Source: Ascarosepion bandense (taxonomy: Eukaryota > Mollusca > Cephalopoda > Sepiida > Sepiidae). From it: a stretch of DNA of 64,000 nt. Position 1 is the first letter of the stretch, and each line of letters opens with the position of its first letter. The stretch is from positions 3,858,501 to 3,922,500 of the forward strand of contig JBBBDQ010001918.1 of assembly GCA_037127315.1 (NCBI GenBank). Reading direction: 5' to 3'. Made by a program: the position numbers and the translations under genes. Shown piece by piece: positions 31,166 to 42,439 of this stretch. The notes under the pieces were generated by a model that saw nothing but the letters and a program-made list of their open reading frames with translations, was not told where the DNA came from and did no database searches.

Positions 31166-31623
31166 AAAGAGAAAAAAATGGCAATTGACATTGCATTTAT
31201 ATTTTTTAAGATTTTAGCTAAAGGAAAGCAAGTAGACGAAAGGGTGTTTCTCAGGCGGGATGTGCGAAAAAGAAACTATTTAACTATTTCAACGGTAAAA
31301 GCGTGGGACCTAGATGCCATTCTAGTAGCGCGCTAAAATTCGTGCGTTCGGGACACCATGACAGAGCAGTTGCCGTGAATTTGTAGAAGAGACAGAGGGA
31401 TGCCACATCAAGTCATGGTGAAGTTGTAAGTCAAGTCAAGACCGATTACACTTTCAATAATTCAATCATTTTTTCAATCACACTTTCCATCATTCAATCA
31501 TTCTTTGGAATTTGTCGAGACCCTCGAGTCGTATAGCAGGAGCACACGACCAGATATAAAAACAGTATTCAATGCACGGATGAATGGTAGATTTATAAAT
31601 GTGCAAATTGGATAATGGCTAGA

Positions 31624-31898
31624 TGCTGGGACGCCCGCGCCTATTCGGCTATAATGGACTATTCCATTACTATGTAAAGTAATAGTGGCATCTACGTAAG
31701 AGAGCGTGCCGAGCAGCCGTATCGACAAGTCAGTTGTAGACTTCCGGTGACGACTCGGAAGTACCCATCTTACGACGGTTGAAACGATTAACCTTTATTC
31801 TTGTATTGGATACTAATAACCTTTGTAAATACTATTTTCACGGAATACAACAACCTATTCCTGTTGTTGAGTTATTTATTCTTACTCACGACATAACA
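31624..31898. mobile_element. Solo LTR, family A, inserted in LINE
   Basis: It starts TGCTGGGACGCCCGCG and ends ACATAACA, 275 bp. The 5-bp duplication CTAGA is exact on both sides (31619-31623, 31899-31903). Removing the LTR and one duplication restores continuity of the LINE with its other copies, so the insertion is younger than the LINE copy. Confidence 0.9.
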
Positions 31899-32269
31899 CT
31901 AGAAAAACTTCCTAGTCCGCCACAGCGACCCAGACTTCCTAGCAGTAAATGAAGTAATAGATTTGATGTAGTCATTCTATTTGAGTTCGTTTGAGAGACT
32001 GAGGCCAAGGAAGCGCAGTGTGTTGCTATCTAGGAGACTAGCCTAATCCATATTCATGGTAGGCAGGAAAGTTTATCTATAGTGGTTAAAGTAGAGCAAC
32101 TTCTTCTTGGAGGCATTAAAATTTACGAGCTAAATAATAGCAACAGTTTCATTTCACTATTTTGACAATAAAAATTGGGACCCTGATTCCAGTTTAGTAT
32201 CACAAATAAATATGTGGTCGGGGAACTAGGGAAAAAAAAACTCGTCAGAGTATTTGCAATGAAAATATT

Positions 32270-32715
32270 TTTTTCTTTTTAATCGTATCAGCTCGAGCAA
32301 GGCGGTAACGCCACTGATGTGCAGAGGACTACGTAAGAGTAAAAAGATTAAGTAAAAGAAAGTGAAGAGAAAGACGAACCAGTTAGAAAGGAGCAAGTGA
32401 AAGATGGGAATATAGGTGTGATGACGGTGGAGAGAAAGGAAAGGATATACGGGGTGGTGAGGAAAGAACTCGTAGACGAGATAGAGGAGAGCCACAACCC
32501 GTCGGTGAGAAAGTGACCGAAGGCAGGCAGCAAAGTTAGAATCGATTCTATTGCATATCCGTTTTCGGATTTTGTCAAGAACCTTGAGATGAATAGCAGG
32601 GGCACCCGACCAGATATGGTAACACTTATCAATGCACAGACGAATCGTAGATTTGCAAATTTGCAAGATGGATTCTGATAAGAAATGCTTGTTCAACTTG
32701 ACCCAAATTTTTTAG
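32270..32715 (-). pseudogene. CR1/Jockey-like LINE fragment, internally deleted
   Basis: An open frame on the minus strand reads ILQICKSTIRLCIDKCYHIW, SGAPAIHLKVLDKI, SHRRVVALLYLVYEF, then turns into the 3' UTR with HISGVTALLELIRL, the translated tail. About 200 bp of C-terminal coding and UTR present at 58700-58900 are missing. Confidence 0.75.
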
Positions 32716-33040
32716 TTGTACACAAAACCACATTCAGAAGAAAATAATCTAGTACATACACACACTCATACACACATACATAATCTAGGCATTCATTAAG
32801 GTTATTTAGGCTAGGACATACACATTAACTGCTATCAGAACGACTGGGGAGCCACGTTGTGAACGGATAGTGAACGTACAGGACATTTGCACTACACACA
32901 ATTGCGTACCATACGATTGCGTACCAAGACATTTACGTTCATAGACAAATGCATCCCTGGTTAATTGCGTTCATTTGGTAGTTTTTACGGGGATATATAT
33001 ATTCATAAGAATTAGTATTGTTGAGTATTTACCCTAGTAT
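32716..33040. other. No recognisable feature
   Basis: Short CA-rich piece near 32757-32780, otherwise nothing shared. Confidence 0.4.
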
Positions 33041-33044
33041 TTTT

Positions 33045-33490
33045 TTAAATCGTATCACCCCGAGCAAGGCGGTAACGCCACTGATGTGCAGGTGGCTACG
33101 TAATAGTGAAAAGATTGGAAAAGAGAAAGCCGGAAACCACATCCTAAACAGGGAACAAGGGATGAGCCTCTTAACCTGTTCAATAGACGTGGGTGGAGGT
33201 GAACCGGGCGATAGATAGATCTATCTACTCCAATTGAAAAAAAGAAAAAAAGAAACCAAAGTGAGAAGATTGTAAAAGAGAAAAGCCGGAAGCCACATAC
33301 TAAACAAGGAACAAGGGATGAGCCTCTTAACCTGTTCAATAGACGTGGGTGGAGTGTGAACCGGGCGATAGATAGATCTATCTACTCCAATTGAAAAAAA
33401 AAAACAAAGTGAGAAGATTGTAAAAGAGAAAAGCCGGAAACCACATCCTAAACAGGGAACAAGGGATGACCCTCTTAACCTGTTCAATAC
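33045..33490 (-). repeat. SINE2 trimer
   Basis: Minus strand: three units, each with GTCTATTGAACAGG and CTTGTTCC, joined by T-rich linkers. Only the last (33045-33110) has the LINE-like tail. The outermost unit is cut at the GAACAGG block. Confidence 0.9.
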
Positions 33491-33915
33491 AGATCATTAG
33501 CGGTAAGCTAATAACAGAAAGAAAAAATCTCGTGTTATGAATTTGTATATTTGCTGCTTTTAATGCTTTTTAATATTGCATTACCTCTACCGTATTGAGC
33601 AATACAGTCGTTCTTTAGATAAATTGTGAATATCACTCCGACATAAACCAATTTCTTCCAAAAGTCGTGAAACACTTTGGCAGTTTAATTCTTTTATTTT
33701 TTATTTTAACATTGACCATTAATAATTGAGAGTAGAATTCGTAATGTCACTATTTGACTCTGCTTTTGACAAGGTTTTTTTATTCTATTAATCGGTTACC
33801 CAGTTATTCTACATTCTTATAATCCCAGCCATTCTTATAAGATGATAAATATAATATTTATTTTCCACAATTGGTGTCGGCTTTGACATAATTTTGAAAG
33901 CTTACAAACATACCT
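33491..33915. other. AT-rich, nothing recognised
   Basis: No shared repeat and no convincing frame. Confidence 0.4.
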
Positions 33916-33921
33916 ACCTAT

Positions 33922-34225
33922 CAGTCAGTCAGTTAAGTGCCATACGTGAATCACGCTTGGCCAATCATATTTCGAAAGAGACATGGCTGACTGGGTAGAA
34001 GATTATCCCGCAGTAGGTTGCCAATACTTTCTGTGGTAGACTGATTGCCAGAACCCAGTCTCTCGTGTTATTTTACCCATAACTGGAGGGGAAGGACGGA
34101 TTAATAGCTTTTCTAAGGGTATTTGCGCGTAAGTGACTGCAGAGCATTCAACTGGAATTCGAACTCGGCTCTCCAATTTCTCGTTCTGAGAAGATATGCG
34201 TTGCACCAAAATGTAGAGCTGCATA
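33922..34225 (-). repeat. SINE1 copy, near full length
   Basis: 3' end CAGTCAGTCAGTTAAGTGCC, altered hairpin, body, box B complement GGAATTCGAACTC, box A region degraded (GTTGCACCAAAATG). Confidence 0.88.
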
Positions 34226-34284
34226 AATTAATAGAACAATTCAAAGAAGCAAAAGCTCTCTCAACATAATCTGAAAAGTAAGAC

Positions 34285-34287
<3 letters not shown>

Positions 34288-34364
<77 letters not shown>
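34288..34364. repeat. (CA)n(TA)n microsatellite
   Basis: About 20 CA units followed by about 17 TA units. Confidence 0.95.
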
Positions 34365-34368
<4 letters not shown>

Positions 34369-34630
34369 TACCATATTCGAAATATATATTCTGTCTGGTG
34401 GATAGGAAGTTGGTTACCGGACATTTGTGGCCCGAGACAAATGTGTCCCTGGGTAATTGCATAACTCTGGCAATTGTTTTGAAGTTACCATATTTTCTTT
34501 ATAGATACTAATTGCAAACAATCTTTTAATTCTTAAAAAAAGCAAAACGTTAGTTAACATAACAACTCTGCTCTCAAAAATAAAACTGCAAATAAAAGAT
34601 TTATGAATCTATTAGAAACTCATGAAAACA

Positions 34631-34815
34631 AGATCAGTCAGTTAAGTACCATACGTGATACACGCTTGGGCGATCATGTCTCGAAAGATACATGACTCAC
34701 TAGGCAGAAGATTATCTCTCAGTAGGTTGCCATTGCTTTCTGCGGTAGACTGGTTGCCAGCCAAGGCTATAGAACCCAATATGTCCTGTTGTTTGCCTCA
34801 TAGCTAGAGGGAGCA
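34631..34815 (-). repeat. SINE1 copy, 3' part only
   Basis: 3' end and hairpin (CATGTCTCGAAAGATACATG), body to the GTTGTTTGCCTCATAGC block, then unrelated sequence. Confidence 0.88.
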
Positions 34816-34928
34816 GCGCTGTATTATATTATTACGTTTTAATTAGTAGGGGATCAGTTTATTACTTCATAACAATAGAAATCCGATCCCCCATTTTATG
34901 ACCAGTAGATACCTGATCATAATCCCAA

Positions 34929-35270
34929 CTATTCAGTCAATCAGTTAAGTGCCATACGTGAAACACGCTTGGGCGATCATGTCTCGAAAGATACATGACT
35001 CACTGGGCAGAAGATTATCCCACAGTAGGTTGCCATTGCTTTCTGCGGTAGACTGTTTTCCAGCCAAGGCTATAGAACCCAATCTGTCCTGTTATTTAAC
35101 CCATAACTGGAAGGAAGAGACGGATTAATACCTTTCCCAAGTGTATTTGCGCGTAAGTGAATGCAATGAATTCAACTGGAATTCGAACTCGGCTCCCCGA
35201 TTTCTCGTACCGAGCCGATATCCACTGCACCACAACACACATTCTAGTGCGTTGTGGTGCAGTGGATAAA
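34929..35270 (-). repeat. SINE1 copy with inverted head duplication
   Basis: Full copy on the minus strand with box B at 35178-35190 and box A at 35223-35235. Immediately beyond the head, TGCGTTGTGGTGCAGTGGAT (35250-35269) repeats the head in the opposite direction, giving a palindrome of about 21-bp arms. Confidence 0.9.
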
Positions 35271-35367
35271 TTTCTGAAATAGATCACAACATTTCTAACC
35301 TTTGATTAATTGCGTGAAACTACTAGAGTTTTCAATTTTTGAAAATTTTTAAACACTACCTGGGAAG

Positions 35368-35890
35368 CGTTCTGAGAGAGGAGGGAAAATGCGACACTGA
35401 GATCCCAAGGACGCATTTCAAACGCTAACCAGAGTACTGAAAAACATGAAAAGTTCATTGGAAACAAAGAAAAGAGTGCCGGACTACTATGTGATATCTG
35501 TCCTTCTGTATAACAAGAAATGTTGGACAATCTCTTTAAGGATGAAGGAGAGGCTCGAGGCAACAGAAATGTGGTTCTACAGAAGGATGCTGAGGATACC
35601 ATGGACTGAGCACGTGACTAACGACGAGGTGTAAGAGAGGATGAAAACGAGGAGAAAACTCATATTTAATATAAGGAAGAGACGGATGAGGTTTCTGGGA
35701 CATGTAATAAATAAGAAGGGCCTGGAGAATTTAATACTCACATGACGGATAGAGGAAAGAAAGACAGGAGAAAGCAGTCCGTGGCGTACTTGAGAGGCCT
35801 GAGCAAATAGATGGTAGAGCAGGGTTTGGGAGAAATACCAAGAGGAAGAATATTGAGAACGACAAAAGAAAGAGCAATCCAGTACTCTCT
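35368..35890 (+). pseudogene. RTE LINE relic, different subfamily
   Basis: One frame (35446-35634) has SSLETKKRVPDYYVISVLLY, KCWTISLRMKERLEATEMW and FYRRMLRIPWTEHVTNDEV, then a stop. Later blocks (RKLIFNIRKR..., FLGHV) are frame-shifted. Its codons and residues differ from the main RTE subfamily, and it shares changes with the copy at 63465. Confidence 0.8.
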
Positions 35891-35999
35891 TCTTCGTTTT
35901 CAATGAGATTTCTGTCTTTCAGCACTCTAAGAATGCCAAGGGATACAGAAGAAAAAAAAAAGGCTGGCTAGCCCTGGTGTAGTCTATGTTATTTCTTCT

Positions 36000-38245
36000 T
36001 CTTCTATGTGCCCTGTCCCTTCAGGATATAGGCGATCATGGCTTTCCACGTCTCCCTATCCCTTGTGGCCCTCAGCATGTTTGTTCCTGTTACTCCTGGT
36101 AAACCCCGTTCCGTCATCCACCCGACCAGACCCTGCAAATATGTTATCCGCTGCATTCCTCTGTCTCTCTTTCCCTCTACCTGGCCAGTCAGTATCAGGT
36201 TCTCCAAACTCTCCTTCCTCATTGCGTGTCCCAAGAACTTCAGTTGTCTCTTCCTGATGCTCGGTATTAATTTCCTTTTTGTTGCCATTCTTTCCAACAC
36301 CTCATCGTTGCTTGCATGTTCAGTCCACGATATGCGCAGCATCCTTCTGTAGAACCACATTTCCGCTGCTTCCAGTTTTGTCCTCATTTTGGATGATATT
36401 GTCCAGCACTCACTACCATATTGAAGAACTGACATCACATAGCAATCCAGCACTCTTTTCTTTGTTTCTAGTGAAATTTTCCTGTGTGTTAGTACTTTAC
36501 TCAGCTTCTGGAACGCGTCCTTTGCCATGCCAATTCGCCTTCGGATCTCTGTGTCGCACTTTCCATCTCCTGTTAGAACACTTCCTAGATATTTACATTT
36601 TTGCACCTGCTTTATTCTGGTATCCCCCACCTGTATTTGGCATTTTGGGTTGCACCTTTTGTTGATGACCATGCATTCAGTTTTCTTAATGTTTATTTGC
36701 AGTCCTTTTTTGTCACTCTCCACCGATACCTTCTGTAGGAGGTCCTGCAGTTTCCTTTCCGTGTCTGCAATCAGCACTGTATCATCTGCATACCTTATGT
36801 TGTTCAAGTTGTGACCTCCAATAGCAAATCCTGTCGTGTCGTCTAGGGTCCTCAAAATATTCTCGCTGTACAGGTTGAACAAATCCGGTGAAAAGACACA
36901 TCCTTGCCAGTAGAGATTCTTAATTAGTCTGATGTCTTTCCCGAAAATGTCTAGGCTGTCGAGCATCTTCATCAATTCTTTGTGTCGTATCTTGTCGAAT
37001 GCCTTCGCATAGTCAATGAAACATAGGTATAAGTCTTTCTTCATTTGTATTGCCCTTTCGGAGAGCATCCTAATCATGAATATGGCGTTCCTTGTTCCAG
37101 TGTCTTTAACGAACCCGCACTGTTCCTGCCCTATCTCTGGCCTGATTCTGCTTCTCGCTCTATTCATCAGGATTCTGACAATCAGTTTTGTGATGTGACT
37201 CATTAAGCTGATAGTTCTGTGTAGTTCACACTCGTTTGCACCTGGTTTCTTCGGCAGTGCTATAAATATCAACTTGCATAGGTCGTCTGGTATTATTCCA
37301 CTGCTCTAAATTTCGTTTATTATGTCGGTAATTTTTTCTATGCCATATTCTTCTAAGACTATCAGCAGCTCTATCACTATGCCGTCTGGACCAGCTGCTT
37401 TGTTTCTGTTCATTTTGGCCATTGCAGCTTCCACGTCGGATTTTAGTATTTTCTGTCCATCCATCTCCTTGTGTATTCTCGGTTGTTCTCTCCTGTCGCA
37501 AAAAAGATCCTTTATATACTCTTCCCATCGCTGGAGTATTTTCTCTTTCTCTAATATGATTGTTCCATCCTTGGATTTTATGCATCCTGTTGAGGAGCAG
37601 GTTTTGTGTCCTGTCAGTTCTCTTATATCTTTATGCATCTCTGCTTTATTGGTCCTGCTCATTCTCTCTACTTCTGCGCATGTGTTGTTAAGCCATTCCG
37701 CTTTAGCTTGTCTGCATTTGTTCCTTATCTCCCTGTGAAGTTTCTTGTACTCTACTCCATGTCTTGGCATTATTTTTTGTCTCCTTTGCATCATGTGGAG
37801 AATTTCTTTGGTCATCCACTCATTTTTTCTTCTGCGTCTGATTTCCTTTGGGGCTATGTTGTTCGCTGAGGTCACCATCGCTTCCTTTAGTGAATGCCAT
37901 TTTGAGTGTCCTTTTCCAATTTGTTCTTCATATTTCTTTCTCACGCTCTCATTGTAGTCTTTCTGCAGGGTGAGGTCATTCACGAGCCTTGGTGATGTGC
38001 TGGGTTTCTTTAGTCTTCGGAGTTTCTCCCTTAGTTTGCAAATGACTGGGACGTGGTCGCTTCCGCAGTCGGCACCTGCATATGTTTTGCATTGGACCAC
38101 TGCGTTCCTGAATCTCTTGTTTATAGTTATGTAGTCTATTTGGTTCTTCGTGTCTCCTCCTGGGCTTCTCCATGTCCATAGTCGTCGTGGGTGCTCTTGA
38201 AACCAAGTGTTAGTAATTACCTGGTCATTGTCTGAAAGAGCCCAG
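36000..38245 (-). pseudogene. RTE-clade LINE, endonuclease C-terminus plus reverse transcriptase
   Basis: The longest retroelement protein here, about 745 codons in one frame, used for target-primed reverse transcription. From 38245: APE-type endonuclease end (VITNTWFQEHP, RRLWTWRSPGG, NQIDYI, GADCGSDHVP), linker, NKAAGPDGI, then a TAG stop at 37306-37308. The same frame continues from 37305: FIALPKKPGANECELHRTIS, motif A FIDYAKAFD, QGCVFSPDLF, catalytic RYADDTVLIAD (residues about 160-170 after 37272), and the C-terminal block EMWFYRRMLRISW to WKAMIAYILKGQGT. Two defects: the stop, and loss of 23 residues (69 nt) after LYWQ near 36903. It is 5'-truncated, since the endonuclease N-terminus is absent. 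The TAG stop (36004-36006) leads directly into (AAG)n. Confidence 0.92.
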
Positions 38246-38374
38246 TATAGCCTACTATTTAGGGGATTTGAATAGAGAGGGTGTAGTCCATTCGCTCAGT
38301 TGTACTGTTAAGGGTAAAGTGTCTAGTTTACCCGCTTATGTCGGTGAGTTTGAATAATAAGTTTACCTCTACTC

Positions 38375-38513
38375 TACTGCTATTTTTCTGCCACTCAACT
38401 CATAAAGGAAAATCGATTCATGCCTTTCCAAGGGAATTTATGCGAAGTGAACAAAAAAGACGAGGTGAGGATTCGAACTCAACACCAGAATTTCCCCTCA
38501 CGTGACGGTAACC

Positions 38514-38515
<2 letters not shown>
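38375..38515 (-). repeat. Degenerate tRNA-like SINE fragment
   Basis: Minus strand: GTGGGGAAATTC..., GAGTTCGAATCCTC (box B-like, 38468-38481), AAATTCCCTTGGAAAGG and GATTTTCC. The layout is that of the SINE1 head, but divergence is high. It may be a separate family. Confidence 0.4.
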
Positions 38516-38547
<32 letters not shown>

Positions 38548-38982
38548 AGAGATGATAAGTTGTGGTGATTCTTAGCGTCAAGATTGTAGTTTTTTTCAGT
38601 GGTTTACTGATAAAAGGATATTTTTGCAAGCCGTTTTTTTTGTCGTAAAGTGCTAGATATTGAGATAGAGATAAACGCGTTAATAAGATTAATACGGAGA
38701 GATTCTCACGTAACTGAGCAGAGTCATGCCGACTTCGAAACTTCGTAAAGACATTTTTTTATGTTTTCACTCCTCAGGGATGGTTCTTACTTGCGACCCC
38801 CACCTACATATAGATATGAGAATAAGTAAAAAAAAAAAATATCCACACTTTCGCTCTAATATATCTTCAGAAAAGTGTCCGGATAATTTTTTACTTTAGT
38901 TCGTATATGATGGTGAAGTATACAAACTATGTATACATATATAAACACACACGTATATATGTCTTTATTTATATTCTCCTTT

Positions 38983-39028
<46 letters not shown>

Positions 39029-40340
39029 CCTTTGGTCAGATTTTCCTAATTCATCAGATGCATTGCTAGCCGCGTTAGCCTTGAGAAATTATTTGATAAT
39101 TGCAGTTCACACGAGGTCCCAGAATTCGATTACCTTTACAACCTTGTACAGTTAGATCGCGCTGGCTCTAACTTTATCGAATCTGTGCTTATCAATTCTT
39201 AACTCCATCGGATTGGGCTAGCTATCCGTATGCTGGGGCGGAGTGGGGGTGCGGATCGCGTGCCAAAATGCTTACCGTATGGTTGATATGCTGCAAAAGA
39301 CACAGAGGCCGACCAAAATCGTCAACAACGATTCTACTCAAACCAAGTCCTATGTTAGACAGATTCCCTCAAGTTTCTGCATATTTTTCCTGTAGACCAA
39401 GCAATGGACAATCTTTTTTCGAACAGTGGGTCAAATGAAGCTCGGTTCATCTTAAAGTGGGCTGACCTACTAAAAAACAAACAAACAAACAACAACAATA
39501 ATAATAATAATAATAATAATAATCAAAATATTTTTTCATTAATGATATCACGGCCATTTTCGTAACAAAGGACCCTGCACATAAACACTTAGATTAGAAA
39601 TGAAGAAATGTCAATATTTTTGTCGGGTGGGGAGGACAAGTCCTTGCATGACTAAAAAAAGAAAAAAGACTTCTTTTAATATTATCACTAATAATACAGT
39701 GATTAACACAAGCTGCTTTGTGTTATTTGTTTCTAATTTATTTATTTGACGATACATAAACATTTATCTGAAAGAAGAAAATTTATTCTCTAGAGAAGAA
39801 ATAAATATAATTAACTTTTCCTGTATCCGAAGCAAAGAAGTTAACACATATGATCTTCCTTAGTTAAAATCGCCAATATTTTAAAATGTTGACAACGCTA
39901 ACTTCAACAAAATGTTACAAAATTAAAGAAACATTGTACTTAATCATTTTATCATAAATTGTTTCGTGCTTATCGAATATTTCTTTATTTGAGGAGTGTA
40001 TGCTTATACAGCGTTTAATTGATGATAGAATATGTATGATAATGGATGATGGGTTATTAGAGCTAGGGTTTATACATATTTTACTACATTTTTCTCTTTG
40101 TTAAAACCAAAGGCATGGTCATAAAAGGCTGTAAAGTATCATCCTTTACCTTCTACTCTTAAATGTCTCTAAAATTTTTAACAGGCCCATTAATCACCTC
40201 TCTCTTTCTTCCCCATTTTTCTCTTTTTGTTTAAATTCTAATTGACAACTTCCAATAATGATTTCCCATTTTCTCTATCCCACTTGTACCTCACACAAAA
40301 TTTAACATATAGAGAAAATAATTTTCCATCTCCCTTCACA
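38516..40340. other. Mostly single-copy sequence; (TA)n at 38518-38547 and 38983-39026, (AAT)n at 39497-39523
   Basis: No element family of the window is recognised over about 1.8 kb apart from these tracts. Frames are short and AT-rich. Confidence 0.4.
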
Positions 40341-40344
40341 CGAC

Positions 40345-40400
40345 CTGATGAGAAATTGTCCTTTCAATGTCGAAACAATTGATGATAATTTGTACATGTT
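40345..40400 (+). other. Hammerhead-like motif, uncertain
   Basis: CTGATGA (40345-40351), a 7-bp stem GAAATTG/CAATGTC with one A-G mismatch, then GAAAC (40372-40376) and a possible ACAA/TTGT helix III. Helix I does not pair. Similar motifs occur in Penelope-like elements, but no coding part is seen nearby. Confidence 0.3.
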
Positions 40401-40407
40401 CTAAACT

Positions 40408-40409
40408 AG

Positions 40410-40490
<81 letters not shown>
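40408..40490. repeat. (CA)n(TA)n microsatellite
   Basis: About 33 CA units and a short TA tract. Confidence 0.95.
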
Positions 40491-40491
<1 letters not shown>

Positions 40492-40529
40492 ATATTAACT
40501 ATAGTAAATGCAATACCAATAGTAACAGA

Positions 40530-40848
40530 ACTAACTCTGCCAAAACTAGTACTAATTAAGCTATAATTTAAATCGTCTTAAACAACCCACCGAGGACAAA
40601 CTCGGACGGAAAAGAGGGGGAGGTAAAAATAGAAACAAACGAAATACATGAACAAAAAGTCAATTACCCGTCAGAAAGAAGAAAAAAAACCAAGACGAAA
40701 ACCCTAACACTAAAGCGCTCAATACAAAAGTAGAGCAAACGAAGACAGAAAATCCAAGCAAGAGCCAACAAACCTAACAAGGTTTCAACCTACGGCTCGT
40801 CAGGGTAAATTGGGTAAATTTCACCCTACGGCTCGTCAGGGTAAATGT

Positions 40849-40850
<2 letters not shown>
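40530..40850 (+). repeat. Unclassified repeat X, with terminal duplication
   Basis: Matches 7012-7215 over its first half. At the end CCTACGGCTCGTCAGGGTAA occurs twice in tandem (40789-40811 and 40825-40845), and its complement ends the 7-kb copy. Confidence 0.6.

Positions 40851-40935
<85 letters not shown>
40850..40935. repeat. (CTGT)n(TC)n(TA)n microsatellite
   Basis: Three tracts in series. Confidence 0.95.
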
Positions 40936-40936
<1 letters not shown>

Positions 40937-40984
40937 GTTTAAGAGTAATAACAAAAAGGCAAATTTTATAAAGTTCTTACGACA

Positions 40985-41042
40985 GGAAATTGTGGAGACC
41001 CATGATCACCTACGCTCTAAAGGCGCAGGGGACGTGAAAAAG
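40985..41042 (+). repeat. RTE LINE extreme 3' end
   Basis: GTGGAGACCCATGATCACCT, ACGCTCTAAAGGCGCAG and GACGTGA resemble the last ~18 codons of the RTE frame (ETWKAMIAYVLKGQGT). Confidence 0.5.
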
Positions 41043-41344
41043 AATTGAATAACATGTTCGATTCAAAATTTCAAGTTCCGAGCACAAACATATATATATA
41101 TGAAAATAGCCGAAGGAAACCATGGCCGAAATTTTGCTGACATATACATTGTGTAATTAATGATGCTTGGAATTTTGTACCGTTATGATACAAGTTAAGA
41201 ATCATTTATTTAAAATTCTTAGGTCGGAAATGCTTCATTTTGGGGATTTATCGGATTTTAAGATATAGGCTATTTAATTTGTATAAAGCATTTATAAAAT
41301 ATGTCAGCTTTGGAATGGAAGGCAAGCATAAACACGATATTTCT

Positions 41345-41735
41345 TTACATGTGATATTACGGCTTCTACCCCGCATCCGGGAGCAAGGCCTCTGAATGGG
41401 AGGTTGTGAAGAGCATAGAACCACCTCTTAATTGCTGTTGTTCCTAGGTCCAACCTGACCCGGAATGGTAGCAACTGTTATGGTCCCAGCTATCGGCAAA
41501 TAGTTAACACCCAAAATGGGGTCAAAACACTATGAAAGTATAAAAGTACACTTTTGTAAAAATATATACATAAAAATAGACTTTTATAGAAAAAATACAT
41601 TTTTGAAGGAAAAATATTACCAAAAATACATTTTTGAAGAAATTTTTTTTTACCATGACATATTTTTGAAAGAAAAAATATTCTCAGCAAAACATTTTTG
41701 AATACAAAACTAGAAGACATTCTCGGATTTTTAAA
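41345..41735 (-). repeat. Unclassified repeat Y, inverted relative to 8890-9360
   Basis: The GC-richer block (41350-41480) and the degenerate ATACATTTTTGAAGGAAAAA modules (41540-41705) both match the 9-kb copy in reverse order and strand. Confidence 0.6.
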
Positions 41736-41804
41736 ATGAAAAAGAAAAAAATATTCATTAAAATCTGACCAAATCAACTACTAGTATATATATAAATGCA
41801 GTAC

Positions 41805-42420
41805 TTAGTTTTGAATAATACCTTTACCGAGCATGAAACACCTGATTGGTAATTCACGAACGAAGGTGTTGCTGTGACGATAGCTAAAGAAAAAAAAAAC
41901 TGGGACAAAAGTAAGCTACGTAGCTAGGCTGGTGAACCCAACGCAGGGCAGATTAGGTCATTTACAGCAAATGCGCATCACCTAGATGCCTTCCCAGTGC
42001 TTTCTGAAAACTTCCATTTGTGGCAATTCATGTCAGAACCTGAAAAACTTTTGGATGTTACCGGATTTTGGAATTTCGGCTAAAGGATCAGTCAGTTAGG
42101 TTCCATACGTGATACACGCTTGGGCGATCCGTCACGAAAGAGACATGACTGACCGGGCAGAAGATTATCTCGCAGTAGGTTGCCCTTACTTTTTCCGGTA
42201 GAGTGGTTGCCAGCTAAGCTATAAAACCCAATCTATCCTGTTATTTAACCCATAACTTGAGGGAATACTTTTCCTAAGGGCATTTGCGCGTAAGTGAACG
42301 CTGGAAATTCAACTGGAATTCGAACTCAGCTCGCCGATTTCTCTTTCCGAGCGGATATCTACTGCACCACAACCCACATCCTAAAGGATACTATATTAAT
42401 AATTAAACGTATCATATTCT
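41805..42420 (+). repeat. Unclassified repeat W, split by SINE1
   Basis: 41805-42088 and 42389-42420 together match the unbroken copy at 47842-48115 at about 93%. The joint is occupied by a SINE1. Confidence 0.85.
42089..42380 (-). repeat. SINE1 copy with target-site duplication
   Basis: Full-length copy. CTAAAGGAT is present on both sides (42080-42088, 42381-42389). The empty site is preserved at 48080-48090 (GGCTAAAAGATAATA) in the other repeat W copy. Confidence 0.92.
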
Positions 42421-42439
42421 TAACTGTTCTTATAAATTA

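Larger units (their letters stand above)
30715..32125 (-). pseudogene. CR1/Jockey-like LINE 3' half, carrying two insertions
   Basis: Minus strand from 32125: RT thumb/C-terminal blocks (LLDSNTLRFLGLSLS, NDYIKSI), then after the solo LTR, SGRV...RVSTN-type blocks in shifted frames, and the 3' UTR with tail and poly(A) complement at 30715-30770. Within it are solo LTR A (31624-31898) and an unassigned segment (30850-31165). All reading frames are broken. Confidence 0.75.

Noticed and set aside
31498..31728. 76-codon frame as a host gene
   Set aside because: It spans the joint of solo LTR A and the LINE fragment.
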